From NCBI RefSeq assembly GCF_001281405.1, contig NZ_CP010401.1:141001-205000 (forward strand): a stretch of 64,000 nt of DNA. The letters run 5' to 3'. This document shows positions 16,552 to 26,047 of this stretch, piece after piece. This DNA is from Bartonella ancashensis. Lineage in GTDB: Bacteria; Pseudomonadota; Alphaproteobacteria; Rhizobiales; Rhizobiaceae. Position 1 is the stretch's first letter; each line of letters begins with the position of its first letter. A program made the translations under genes and the position numbers. The notes beneath the pieces are model-generated. The model was not told the origin of the DNA. It worked only from the letters and a program-made list of their open reading frames with translations, and did no database searches.

Positions 16552-19125
16552 ATGAATAATAAATATTCTTGGTTGTGCACAGCAACTGCTAGCGTTTTTT
16601 TTCTTTATACAAATTTTCACGCAACTGCTGAAAGCGTTGGTGTTGATAGTGGAGAAACGGTAAATCTTGTCGACAAAACCTATACATCTGAAGGTGCCGG
16701 AATAAAGGGAGCAGCCATTCATGTTGATGGTTCCACGGGTAAGAATGGTGGCACAATCATCGGCACCAATATAACATTAACATCTAATGGTGCAGGAGGA
16801 ATCGGTGCAGGAGCTATGGGGTCTAATAGTGTAATCATACTAACGAATACAAAAATTCACTCTATAGGTCTTGCCCTTGCAGCACTAGATGGTGGTCAAA
16901 TCTCAATGAAAGGTGGTTCGATCGATACCATAGGAACTGCTCTTAATATCAGTTCCCCTGGGAACATAGCCCAATTAACCTCCATCACCCTAGATGATGT
17001 TGATGTAAAAGCAGACCTAGCCATTTATGTGACAGATAGAAATTCCAGAGCTATTATCAATGGAGGAAAAATTTCTGCAAATACTGCTTTTTCGATAAGA
17101 GAAGGTGGACAAGCTAAAGTAACAGATACAACTGTGATAGCAAATAAAGTCGGTATCAACCTTGTGGATCGATGGTCGGGGGCCCCAACCGGAGAGGTTA
17201 GTCAAATAAGTATGACTAATGCAAACGTAACTGTAGAAAATGGTACCGGAATTCTCAATCAAGCTCGACTTGGCAAAATTGATCTCAAAAATTCTGTAAT
17301 TCGCGCTGATGTTTTACTAATTAGCTTAGCAATTACAAAAACAAGAGATTTTGAAAAAATTGAAGACCGTAAGGACATTTCTCCTCTGCTCCAATTAAAA
17401 GCAGAGGATTCCATTTTGGAAGGAAATACACGAATTCTAGATGATCGCAAAGTATCCTTTGATCTAACAAATACAACATGGTACTTAAAGATCAGTAATG
17501 AAAAGGACGGCAACGGAGACCTTATTGATATCGCAACTAGATCAAACTCTCAAATTTCTGAACTTATACTGAACAATAGCAAAGTCATTTTTAAGGAGCC
17601 AATGGGAAGTGATTATCAAACATTACTTGTAGGCCCTAATATTTCTTCCTTAAAAGATTCCGATTCTAAAGACGATATATCACCTGTATATGTTGCACAG
17701 GGAGATACACAAGTTCATTTTAATGCAATATGGAGCAGTGGTAAAAATATAAAAGATCAAAAAACTGACCGGCTCCTCATTAATGGTGACGTTGCAGGAA
17801 CTACCACAGTTCATGTCAAAATAAAAAGAAATGGTGAAGATAAGGATGATACCCTTCCTTGGAATCAACGAGGTCTTTCACTCATTCAAATCTCTGGAGA
17901 AGCTAATGAAAATTCCTTTAAATTAGCGAATGGTTACGTAGCCCTTGATGGCAAACCGTACAAATATATACTTAATGCCTATGGAAAAAACTCAAGCCAT
18001 GGAGCAGCCGACGCAGATCAAAATCTAATCAATCCGGGCAATGATTTTTGGGATTTTCGCTTGCAGAATGAGTATCTCAATCCTTCACCTCCTAACCCAG
18101 GTAATCCCGACCCAGGTAATCCCGACCCAGGGAGGCCCAATCCAGATGGTGGTGTAAAAGCTGTTGTTCCACAAGTAGCTAGTTATTTAGTTTTGCCCAA
18201 TACTCTCTTTTCTGCTGGTTTGACTGATATAAATCACCAAAACACGCTTTTATCCCATATATGGTCAGCGCCTCAGGGCACAATGCGTGATAACGATAAT
18301 ATCTTTTTCTTTTCCTCTTACGGTCACGCAATGACTTTATCCTCAAAACGCACAGCCCTAGAGTACAGCTATGGTGCCAATACGCATTATACAGCTTTGC
18401 AAGCAGGTTTGATATTGAAAACATTGGAAAGCCAAAGTACTATCACACATATTGGTTGGTTGGGAACTTATGGCGAATTATCCTTCACTCCGAGAGATAT
18501 GGCTGATTCTGATAAAAATAAATTAGACAAATTATCGTTTACAGCCTACAGCAGCACACAATATAATGATAATTTATATATTGATACGCTACTATCCTAC
18601 GGTATGATCCTCAATGGAAACACCACAAATGCTATCATTGGAAAAACTTCAACATTGGAAGGCACAAAAACATTTAGCTTGTCTAGCACCATCAGAAAGC
18701 CACTAGAAATAGGCATTAATAAACTTGTTTTTGAACCAAAAGCACAACTTTCTTACCAGTATTTGATGTTTGATACTATTTCAGATGTTGATGGTTTTAA
18801 AGTTGATATGGGTCATCCTTCTCAATGGTCAGTGCGTATCGGTGGACGTTTAACAAAAACAATTAAACCTAATGAAAAAATAAATGCTTTTTCTTTCTAT
18901 AGTAAACTAGATATTGTGAAAATCTTCGGCAATGATAGTTCAATAAAGATTGGTGACATCTTTCAACGTGACCCTGTAGGTGACTTTCTCGAAGGAGGTA
19001 TTGGTGTTGACGCACAGTTATCTTCAGCGGTTTCCTTATATGGAGAGATGAACTATCAGCACAAATTCCAAAAATTTGGTATGTCAGGAAAGAGCTTCTC
19101 AGGAGGTTTACGTTACCGTTTTTAA
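16552..19125 (+). CDS. Autotransporter 2 (paralogue of autotransporter 1)
   Basis: From the ATG at 16552, with GTGGGGG about ten bases upstream, the protein is 857 residues. It has a signal peptide (NNKYSWLCTATASVFFLY, ending HATA), a beta-helix-like passenger, a proline linker of repeated NPGNPDPG near residues 515-530, and a C-terminal autotransporter barrel ending GGLRYRF. The frame extends upstream to a GTG at 16525. It shares most landmarks with the preceding gene (SNEKDGNG, DQKTDRLLINGDV, FWDFRLQ, SDVDGFKVDMG), which points to tandem duplication and divergence. The linker is absent from the first copy. A terminator follows at 19236. Confidence 0.85.
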   Translation: MNNKYSWLCTATASVFFLYTNFHATAESVGVDSGETVNLVDKTYTSEGAGIKGAAIHVDGSTGKNGGTIIGTNITLTSNGAGGIGAGAMGSNSVIILTNTKIHSIGLALAALDGGQISMKGGSIDTIGTALNISSPGNIAQLTSITLDDVDVKADLAIYVTDRNSRAIINGGKISANTAFSIREGGQAKVTDTTVIANKVGINLVDRWSGAPTGEVSQISMTNANVTVENGTGILNQARLGKIDLKNSVIRADVLLISLAITKTRDFEKIEDRKDISPLLQLKAEDSILEGNTRILDDRKVSFDLTNTTWYLKISNEKDGNGDLIDIATRSNSQISELILNNSKVIFKEPMGSDYQTLLVGPNISSLKDSDSKDDISPVYVAQGDTQVHFNAIWSSGKNIKDQKTDRLLINGDVAGTTTVHVKIKRNGEDKDDTLPWNQRGLSLIQISGEANENSFKLANGYVALDGKPYKYILNAYGKNSSHGAADADQNLINPGNDFWDFRLQNEYLNPSPPNPGNPDPGNPDPGRPNPDGGVKAVVPQVASYLVLPNTLFSAGLTDINHQNTLLSHIWSAPQGTMRDNDNIFFFSSYGHAMTLSSKRTALEYSYGANTHYTALQAGLILKTLESQSTITHIGWLGTYGELSFTPRDMADSDKNKLDKLSFTAYSSTQYNDNLYIDTLLSYGMILNGNTTNAIIGKTSTLEGTKTFSLSSTIRKPLEIGINKLVFEPKAQLSYQYLMFDTISDVDGFKVDMGHPSQWSVRIGGRLTKTIKPNEKINAFSFYSKLDIVKIFGNDSSIKIGDIFQRDPVGDFLEGGIGVDAQLSSAVSLYGEMNYQHKFQKFGMSGKSFSGGLRYRF
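18096..18133 (+). repeat. 15-bp tandem repeat encoding a proline-rich linker
   Basis: Two exact copies of a 15-bp unit (18096-18110 and 18111-18125) plus a partial third encode repeated PGNPD between passenger and barrel of autotransporter 2. The unit is in frame, so slippage would lengthen or shorten the linker without breaking the gene. Confidence 0.85.
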
Positions 19126-19969
19126 AAGCAATTCTAATATGATTAATCTGCATCTCTGCAAACCATAAACTTAATAATTTAATAAAGCAAAGACGTTTAT
19201 TCTGTGAAGAATGTTTTGTGGAAAAATAAACTCTTACTACCTCTCTGATAAAAAACAAAGGGAGGTAGTTTTTTTAGAAAGTTTCTAAGCAAAACATCTT
19301 CTCCACTATACATAACAATCATAGAGCATAACAATTACAAGATTCGTTTGTTTGGTTACTTTAACAAAAGCATCGCAAATACAACCGTCAAGAATGGAGA
19401 AGTTACATTTCTCTCCCATAGAATTTATATTCCACAACGACTAATACAGAAATTCTGCAATCTACATCGACACCTTCAAGCAAAAAATAATAGAAAGCTA
19501 AAGCTATTGAGCTTCTATCCAGCATTTATCCCTTGAAATGACAGACTAATCAATTTCAAAAGCATTAGTGTCACGCAATCCAACATAAAACCTATTAAAA
19601 ACCACATAACAAATTTTACAAAATATACGATTTTCTCTTTTTCATTCCTAATTTCAATAATAGATTGAGTGAAAAACTCAATTTCTCTCTGTTACAGAAA
19701 AGAAAAGTTATATATTCTCCACCGACTCAGTTATTACAGTCAATATAAAAATTTAAATTTTTTTATGAAAAATTTTAACATTAAAATGCAAAAACACATA
19801 TTTTCCATAATGGATTATTTTAAATGTTAAACTTTCAAAACATCGTAATGCATCTAAAATTTAATTTTTTCTTTACAAAAAATCCATAACAAACTAAATT
19901 GGTTCACAAGAATCATTTCAGTTTTGAAAGTTGTAAAAAGAGGGAATTAGATACTTTAGGAGCGCAGAC
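19126..19969. other. Intergenic region between autotransporters 2 and 3
   Basis: This 844-base, very AT-rich gap holds the terminator of autotransporter 2 near its left end and the leader of autotransporter 3 at its right end. A 62-codon plus-strand frame at 19348 has no ribosome site or recognisable content. The rest shows poly-A and poly-T runs but no gene, tRNA or repeat I can support. Confidence 0.6.
19236..19276 (+). terminator. Rho-independent terminator after autotransporter 2
   Basis: ACTACCTC (19236-19243) pairs with GAGGTAGT (19262-19269) around an A-rich loop, and an uninterrupted T-tract follows. It lies about 110 bases after the stop codon. Confidence 0.8.
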
Positions 19970-22567
19970 GTGTTGAAGAAAAATATTTTGTTTTGTACAG
20001 TTGCTGGGATTTTATTCTGTTCTCACTTGGGGGGAGCACACGCGGGCGGGGAATCTTCTGGCGATGTGGCAAGAGGTGGCAGCCCTGTCCGGAACGCGGA
20101 ACGGGATTCTCGCGGTGTTTCTAGCCCTTCTGGGTCCCCCTCTCATTTTGGTGCTAAAGTTGGGATAAGGGCACATGATTCCGATGTGCATGTTACAGGA
20201 GAGTCATTTAGTAATAAATTTTTCGGAATTCATGCTGAGAATGGCAGAGCCGTTGACGCAGCTAATATTACTTTGAAAGATGCACATGCCGCTATACATG
20301 TTGGGGGTGGCAGTGTTAGCCTTAGAGATTCAAATATCCAATCTCTAGGTCATCATAATTTTGGTATTGTAGGCCCCGTATCCAGTGTTGGGAGCGCAGA
20401 CAGTAAGGGAAGTTTTGTAACATTAACTAATACAAAGCTTCATCTTGATAATTCTGTTGGCATTTTAGGAAGACACGGGCGTCTGACAGTAACCTTAAGG
20501 GATTCGCATGTTGATACCGATGTTCTAGTAAAGAGGTTGCAGCCTCACGATGGCGAAAATAGGCTGTCTCTCAGTATTACCAGCAGTAATTCTTCCTTAA
20601 GGGGTGGAGTAAAGACTATTTTAGCGGGAGATAATTTTGATGAAATCATAAAAAATGAGACATTTACTCCCTTACCTACAATTTCAGCGCAAGGGCGGGA
20701 TGTATTGCCGTTGGTAAGTGGTCGGCAGCAACAGGAAGCTCCTGCTAGGCAAGTGGACGCTTCAGGGAGTCCAGGAATGCGGAGTCATGCATCAGCAGAA
20801 ACGAACAGGCCGCAAATCACGCCTAACGAGCGATCCAGTGGAGCTCGTGTACATAGTCACGGAGTGAGCGGTTCTTCTTCGAGAAGCGTCTCTGGGAATT
20901 TAGTGCAAAACGGGGTTGTTCTGAATTTGCATAATAATTCTAAGTGGACACTAACCGTTAGCAAACGTGAAATGTCTGATAGTGGCGAGTTCATACATAG
21001 AAAACCGGAGATTGGTCTTGAAAGAAGGGCGACTTCTGATCTTTCTGTACTCAACATAAGAGATAGTTCTGTTGTTTTTGAAGCTCCTAAAGAAGGTGTC
21101 TACCAGAAATTGTATGTGGGGTATGGAAATCCTGGAACTAGGGATGTCTATTCTGCACAAGGTGATGCACGTTTGCATCTTAACGTTGAAGTGAATGATG
21201 GTCACATAGTGGGAAAAGGAAAGCATGATCAGGTTATAATCAGAGGGGATGTATCGGGGAAAACTGTAATTCATGTGAAGTCTGTTGATCATCGTAAAGA
21301 AAAGAAGAAAAGAGAAGCTGTTGTACATAAGAGGAGTAATGTAACGTGCGCGATGGATGTAGTTTCTGCTCGTAACGATGTGGCTTCGCTTGTTCGGGTT
21401 TTTGGAAAGGTAGAGAAGGATTCTTTCCAATTAAAGAATGGGTATACTACATTTGATGGTCTTCCTTATAAATATGTTCTTACTGTCCATAAGTCAGAGT
21501 TAAAGAATGATGTGGCTGTGGATGCTCCCAGCGGTAAGGATCCTACTCCAATTGCCTCTCCTGGCAAGGTTGCTCCGTATTGGGATTTCCGGTTGCAGAA
21601 AGGGCATCTTGTCCCTCAGGCTGCAAGTTATTTAGTTGTGCCCGGTACCCTGTTTTTCTCTGGATTTACTGATGCAAAAAACCAGAACATGTTCTTAAAT
21701 GACATCTGGACAATGCCATCGGAAACAGGAACGAACGGAGCTTCTTCTTTCTTCTTATCTTCTTACGGGGGTAAAGGAACTTTGTCATCTGATCGTACCC
21801 CTCATGACTATTCTCATGGTGCGGATGTTCGCTATGGTGCACTACAGACAGGTGTAGTCTTTGCCAAAGAAGTAAGCCAAAATACTGATTCTCGTTTTGG
21901 TATTTTGGGAACATATGGTCGCCTTTCTTTCATACCAGCAGATATGGAAGATGCTGCTAAAAGTACTTTGAACAAGTGGTCTTTGACTGCCTATGGAAGT
22001 TTACAGCATGATACTGGTTTGTACGCAAATTTACTTCTGTCGTATGGTGTTCTTAAAGGCGATATCGCGAATGCTATTGAAGGAAAAACTGCTTCCCTAG
22101 ATAATGCAAAAGCATTGAGTGCTTCTGCTGTTATTGGTCGGGAAATTAAAACCGATATTAAGAGCTTAACTGTTAGACCTGAAGCGCAAATTGTCTATCA
22201 GCGTTTTTCATTTAAAGAGATCTTAGATCTTGGTGGATTTGAGGTTGATATGCTGGACCCTTACCAATGGTTGCTGAATATAGGTGGACGTTTGACAAAA
22301 ACTGTTTCCTTAAGTGACGAATTGGGAGATATTTCTCTGTATGGTAAGATGTATCTCATAAAATCCTTCGGTGAAACCGCAACGATGCGGATGGGTGATG
22401 TCTTCCATCTTGACACAACAGGATCTTCTGTTGAAGGCGGTGTTGGGATTGATGCGAAGATCATGAAAGACGTTACCTTCCATGCTGACGTAAGCCATCG
22501 TTTCAGATTGCAAGAAACAGGTGTATCGGGAACTTCTTTCTCAGGTGGAATACGTTACCGCTTCTAA
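19970..22567 (+). CDS. Autotransporter 3 (divergent paralogue)
   Basis: This 865-residue protein starts at a GTG with a good AGGAG site seven bases upstream. It has a short signal peptide (LKKNILFCTVAGILFCSH, ending GAHA), a passenger with beta-helix-like strands (ITLKDAHAAIHVGGGS), a low-complexity Ser/Arg/His/Gln-rich insert (about 240-305), and a C-terminal barrel from about residue 551 to the final GGIRYRF. The barrel shares ASYLV, WDFRLQ and GGRLTKTV landmarks with the two upstream genes, but the passenger is different. Its coding strand is visibly richer in G and in GC-ending codons than its neighbours, suggesting a different history. A terminator follows at 22599. Confidence 0.85.
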   Translation: MLKKNILFCTVAGILFCSHLGGAHAGGESSGDVARGGSPVRNAERDSRGVSSPSGSPSHFGAKVGIRAHDSDVHVTGESFSNKFFGIHAENGRAVDAANITLKDAHAAIHVGGGSVSLRDSNIQSLGHHNFGIVGPVSSVGSADSKGSFVTLTNTKLHLDNSVGILGRHGRLTVTLRDSHVDTDVLVKRLQPHDGENRLSLSITSSNSSLRGGVKTILAGDNFDEIIKNETFTPLPTISAQGRDVLPLVSGRQQQEAPARQVDASGSPGMRSHASAETNRPQITPNERSSGARVHSHGVSGSSSRSVSGNLVQNGVVLNLHNNSKWTLTVSKREMSDSGEFIHRKPEIGLERRATSDLSVLNIRDSSVVFEAPKEGVYQKLYVGYGNPGTRDVYSAQGDARLHLNVEVNDGHIVGKGKHDQVIIRGDVSGKTVIHVKSVDHRKEKKKREAVVHKRSNVTCAMDVVSARNDVASLVRVFGKVEKDSFQLKNGYTTFDGLPYKYVLTVHKSELKNDVAVDAPSGKDPTPIASPGKVAPYWDFRLQKGHLVPQAASYLVVPGTLFFSGFTDAKNQNMFLNDIWTMPSETGTNGASSFFLSSYGGKGTLSSDRTPHDYSHGADVRYGALQTGVVFAKEVSQNTDSRFGILGTYGRLSFIPADMEDAAKSTLNKWSLTAYGSLQHDTGLYANLLLSYGVLKGDIANAIEGKTASLDNAKALSASAVIGREIKTDIKSLTVRPEAQIVYQRFSFKEILDLGGFEVDMLDPYQWLLNIGGRLTKTVSLSDELGDISLYGKMYLIKSFGETATMRMGDVFHLDTTGSSVEGGVGIDAKIMKDVTFHADVSHRFRLQETGVSGTSFSGGIRYRF

Positions 22568-23182
22568 TATAGAAATTGAAATTTACCATATAAAAAGAGG
22601 CAGCAGAACGTGCTGCCTTTTTTGTTAAAGAGATTTATTTTATAGGATTTTTACCAATAAGTGGAATACCAATATACCCTAAGAGTAAATAGCTTTTTAT
22701 AATTAATTATAAAAAGATTGAATCCTACCCTTCTCAATTTAGAAACTATTCAAAAAAAATCTTCACATTTATTACACAACGGGAAAAGCTTTAATTTCTA
22801 TTTTGCCATACTATCATGATGTTACCTTTCACAAAGATAGGTAGATTAAGTAACGTGAGTACCTCTTTTACACAGCGGTAAGATCTTCTTAAATTTATGA
22901 AATATTTATTAAGCTTTTTTCTATACAAAAAAAATTACCAATTTTTGCATTTTAGAAAACAAATTTCGCGGTATTGACACTAATTTACGCAGTTTAAACT
23001 GCACTTAATTTACATTTAGAAGATATCAATTCTAGGACTTATTACACCTAGCATTAGTTTCCTAACTATAATATAGCTCCAATCCTCTACTGAGCAGTAT
23101 CATGAAAAACAATCTTAAATTGGTTTTGTGTAACGCTGTATTTTCAATATATCCGCTCAATTTGTAAAATTTAGCTATAAAA
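22568..23182. other. Intergenic region between autotransporter 3 and fliP
   Basis: This 615-base gap contains the terminator of autotransporter 3 near its left end and the 3' flank of fliP at its right end. The rest is AT-rich with no ORF, RNA gene or repeat I can support. Confidence 0.6.
22599..22624 (+). terminator. Rho-independent terminator after autotransporter 3
   Basis: GGCAGCA (22599-22605) pairs perfectly with TGCTGCC (22611-22617) across a five-base loop, followed by a run of T. It lies about 30 bases after the stop codon. Confidence 0.92.
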
Positions 23183-23938
23183 TTAAAAAGATCTTATTAA
23201 ACTAACAACCAACAAATTCCACCCATCAATCAATACAAAAAATAAAATTTTGAATGGTAAAGAAATAACTGTTGGAGGAAGCATCATCATTCCCATTGAC
23301 ATTGTCAACGTTGCCACAACGAGATCTATTACCAAAAACGGCAAAACAATAAGAAAGCCAATTTCAAATCCACGACGCAATTCAGAAATCATAAAAGCAG
23401 GAACTAATATTCGAAAATCAATATTTTCACCTGTTTGAACCTGAAAAGAGGGATCAGAAAGATCAACAAATAAATTCAAATCTTTTTCTCGAACTTGTGA
23501 CATCATAAACTCTCGAAACGGCTGACTAATCTTCTCTATTGCCTGCTTCTCACTGATTTCATTATTTATTAAAGGTTGTACCCCTTCTTCCCAAGAAGCA
23601 TTAAATGTTGGTGCCATTACATAAAAAGTCATAAATAGAGCCAAAGAAATCATGACAAGATTAGGAGGTGCTGTTTGTAACCCCAATCCCGAACGTAAAA
23701 GTGAAAAAGCGATAACAAAGCGAGTAAAACTCGTCACCATAATAAGTAAACCAGGAGCAACTGATAAAATAGTCAATATACCAAATAATTGGATAATACG
23801 CCCACTAACCGGACCTCCAATAGATGGGAGAAGTTCAGAAAACCCACCTGCCCCTGTAATGCCACCAGTTTGTTGAGCAAAAGCACCTGTTGTCGCTACA
23901 ATAAATATCATTGCAATGAAACTACCAAGCCTCTTCAT
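23183..23938 (-). CDS. fliP: Flagellar export gate protein FliP
   Basis: FliP forms the core of the flagellar export channel with FliQ and FliR. The 251-residue protein has a cleavable signal peptide (ending GAFAQ), a first membrane pair with the signature TSFTRFVIAFSLLRSGLGLQ, the conserved PPNLVMISLALFMTFYVMAP, and a C-terminal pair with GFLIVLPFLVIDLVVA and MMLPPTVISLPFKILFF. It overlaps fliL by four bases and is the last gene of the fliI-flg-fliP run. Confidence 0.96.
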   Translation of the reverse strand: MKRLGSFIAMIFIVATTGAFAQQTGGITGAGGFSELLPSIGGPVSGRIIQLFGILTILSVAPGLLIMVTSFTRFVIAFSLLRSGLGLQTAPPNLVMISLALFMTFYVMAPTFNASWEEGVQPLINNEISEKQAIEKISQPFREFMMSQVREKDLNLFVDLSDPSFQVQTGENIDFRILVPAFMISELRRGFEIGFLIVLPFLVIDLVVATLTMSMGMMMLPPTVISLPFKILFFVLIDGWNLLVVSLIRSF

Positions 23939-24432
23939 TGCTCTATTACCAACTGTGAAATCAAAATGTTACTAATCTTATTATCAGAGCGAATTTTGGC
24001 GCGATCAAAGAGGTCAGCACGCAAATTCATCAAACCCGACGGTCCCTCTATCTGATCAATGGTTACTTGGTGCAAAAACGCCAAAAAATCATTCGATATA
24101 TCAGATACAAGAATTGATGAAATTGTCTGGCCAGATTGAACAACTAAAAAAATCTCCGCTCGAATCCAAGCTGTCTCCGGCTCAGCAATATTCGTCACAA
24201 TAGGGGGTAAAGCAATAACGTGAGAACTACCTATTACCCTATCAACAGACTTTTGCACGGATGCTTCCTTGGAATTATCAGAAGTTAATATTCTTTTTTG
24301 ATCAATCCAGATTCCAAAAAACCACCCAGAAGCTCCAGCAATCAATGTTAAGATAACTCCAACGATTAAAAGTGTAACCACACTATGATTTTCTTTCGTT
24401 GTTGTCTTTTCCTGCATCGGCGCTTCTTCCAT
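23935..24432 (-). CDS. fliL: Basal body-associated protein FliL
   Basis: FliL is a single-pass inner-membrane protein that rings the stator and affects torque. From the ATG at 24432, which has GAGG five to six bases upstream, it has about 165 residues. The parts are a short cytoplasmic start, one membrane helix (about 20-42, VVTLLIVGVILTLIAGASGW), and a periplasmic domain ending with the typical LRADLFDRAKIRSDNKISNILIS segment. The frame extends to 24462 but without a ribosome site. It overlaps fliP by four bases. Confidence 0.92.
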   Translation of the reverse strand: MEEAPMQEKTTTKENHSVVTLLIVGVILTLIAGASGWFFGIWIDQKRILTSDNSKEASVQKSVDRVIGSSHVIALPPIVTNIAEPETAWIRAEIFLVVQSGQTISSILVSDISNDFLAFLHQVTIDQIEGPSGLMNLRADLFDRAKIRSDNKISNILISQLVIEQ

Positions 24433-24528
24433 AAAAACCTCACTATAAAATGTATAAAGCAACCAAATAAACCAGTCGCATTTCTTAATTAACTAGCCAT
24501 ATTCAAAAAAATTCTAAATAACTGTCCC

Positions 24529-25251
24529 TTAAAAAGGTGCAATTTGATTTAATAATTGCTGACCATAAGGAGGTTGTTGTATTTCACTCAAACGCCCGCG
24601 CCCACCATATGAAATGCGTGCTTCAGCAATTTTATCGTACTCAATCATATTATTTCCTGAAATATCGCGTGGGCGCACAACTCCCGCAACATTGAGAATG
24701 CGCAATTCATTATTTACCCTTACCTCCTGTGAACCACGAATGACTAAATTGCCATTAGGCAAGACGTTGGTTACAATAGCTGCTACAGATAAACTAATAT
24801 TTTCTCTCCGTTCAATTTTTCCATCTCCTTTAAACTGGTTAGATGACTCAGCTTCAATACTACCCGCAAGCTTTCTTAAAAAAGACTCTCCTGTCCCAAG
24901 AGTATACTTAGAACCAGAACCGCGCTTTAAATCACTTTTATTATTTAAACTAGCACGATCATTAATCGATATTTGTACAGTTAAAACATCACCCGGATTC
25001 GTTGCTCGTGGATCACGATAAAAACCATTATTACTTGAACGATAGAGTGAATACTTGCTTTCTCGCGGTGCAGATGGATAAGCCTGAGTTTTGTTCAAAG
25101 AGTCATAGCCTAAATCTGCACGCACTGGTGAAAAATCTGGTGCTGCATTAAAATCTTTTACGTTGTAAGAACAAGAGGTTACAACCACTGATACTAATAC
25201 GATACTAGCCACTGAATACAATCGAGAATAGCATCTGTTCCTGTATTTCAT
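24529..25251 (-). CDS. flgH: Flagellar L-ring lipoprotein FlgH
   Basis: FlgH forms the outer-membrane L ring. The N-terminus is a lipoprotein signal with lipobox VTSC, lipidated Cys at residue 27. Family motifs follow: YRDPRATNPGDVLTVQISI, NLVIRGSQEVRVNNELRIL, and GVVRPRDISGNNMIEYDKIA. At 240 residues it is the usual size. It lies 45 bases after the motE frame in the same operon as the P-ring gene flgI. Confidence 0.95.
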   Translation of the reverse strand: MKYRNRCYSRLYSVASIVLVSVVVTSCSYNVKDFNAAPDFSPVRADLGYDSLNKTQAYPSAPRESKYSLYRSSNNGFYRDPRATNPGDVLTVQISINDRASLNNKSDLKRGSGSKYTLGTGESFLRKLAGSIEAESSNQFKGDGKIERRENISLSVAAIVTNVLPNGNLVIRGSQEVRVNNELRILNVAGVVRPRDISGNNMIEYDKIAEARISYGGRGRLSEIQQPPYGQQLLNQIAPF

Positions 25252-25296
25252 CTATTTTACTTTCATAATTACTTAACTGTAGACATTACTGATATT

Positions 25297-26007
25297 TTAT
25301 TTACCTTTCACTGGAACTTGCTGTGCACTCACTAATATTTGAGTAAGCTCAGCTGATTTTTCAGGAGGTAATTCATTCATAATGGCACTTGAAACTCTAG
25401 GACTAAGCTTTAAAACAAGGGAAGCTGCAGTAAGGTCATTCATCAAAGCCAACTGAGCAGCAGCAGCATCAGGACGCATTTTTGATATAATATCAACCAA
25501 AGAATCTTCTACCATTTCCAAAAATGCATCACGCCTTTTAAGCCAAGTCTCATATTCACTCCGTTTCTCTTCCAGATCCTTTACACGTTCACTAATTTGG
25601 TCACGCAATTGCTGTAGTTGCTGACGTTGCAATTGAAATCGTGCGTCCGCAGCCTGACTACCAATATTACTGCAAAAACGCTCTATTTCTTCAATATTAA
25701 TATCAGAAGTTCTCTGTGTTAATGATGCAGCAACTGCAGTTGTCGTATTTGAAGAAATAGCAGATGGATCTTTTGATTTCTCTGCAACCTGAGCAACAGG
25801 TTTTTCTGATACCAAAGCACTAGAAGGTGCTGGTGCATCCGAAGAATTATCTGATAAAAGCGTTGTTGGCTGACCAGTTTCACGAGAAGTAGCTTCAGGT
25901 ACTTCTACTTGTTCTAAATGCAACATAGGAGATTGGATTGGCACAGGAATTGAACGTGGCATAGATCTTGTCTGCGCATATCCTTTTCCCAACCCGCTGA
26001 TAACCAT
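25297..26007 (-). CDS. motE: MotE, periplasmic MotC chaperone (start disturbed)
   Basis: MotE of Sinorhizobium is a periplasmic chaperone that protects MotC. This protein has a polar N-terminal part, a coiled coil (about 120-160, FQLQRQQLQQLRDQISERV), and a C-terminal MgtE-N-like helical domain with MRPDAAAAQLALM, then ELPPEKSAELTQIL. The first ATG in frame (26007) leaves only MVISGLGKGYAQ, a truncated signal peptide. The codons before it would continue a good signal peptide but have no start codon. A GTG at 26051 overlapping the flgI stop (GTGA) would give a full signal peptide if one T were added in the T5 run at 26033-26037. The gene sits between flgI and flgH. Confidence 0.8.
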   Translation of the reverse strand: MVISGLGKGYAQTRSMPRSIPVPIQSPMLHLEQVEVPEATSRETGQPTTLLSDNSSDAPAPSSALVSEKPVAQVAEKSKDPSAISSNTTTAVAASLTQRTSDINIEEIERFCSNIGSQAADARFQLQRQQLQQLRDQISERVKDLEEKRSEYETWLKRRDAFLEMVEDSLVDIISKMRPDAAAAQLALMNDLTAASLVLKLSPRVSSAIMNELPPEKSAELTQILVSAQQVPVKGK

Positions 26008-26047
26008 AATAGTTGTTAAAAAAATTAAAAATAAAAACGTATCTGTA

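Noticed and set aside
18096..18133. CRISPR-like repeat
   Set aside because: The repeat is an exact in-frame tandem 15-mer without spacers, inside a coding linker.
19348..19536. 62-codon plus-strand frame between autotransporters 2 and 3
   Set aside because: It has no ribosome site, no recognisable motif and AT-driven composition.
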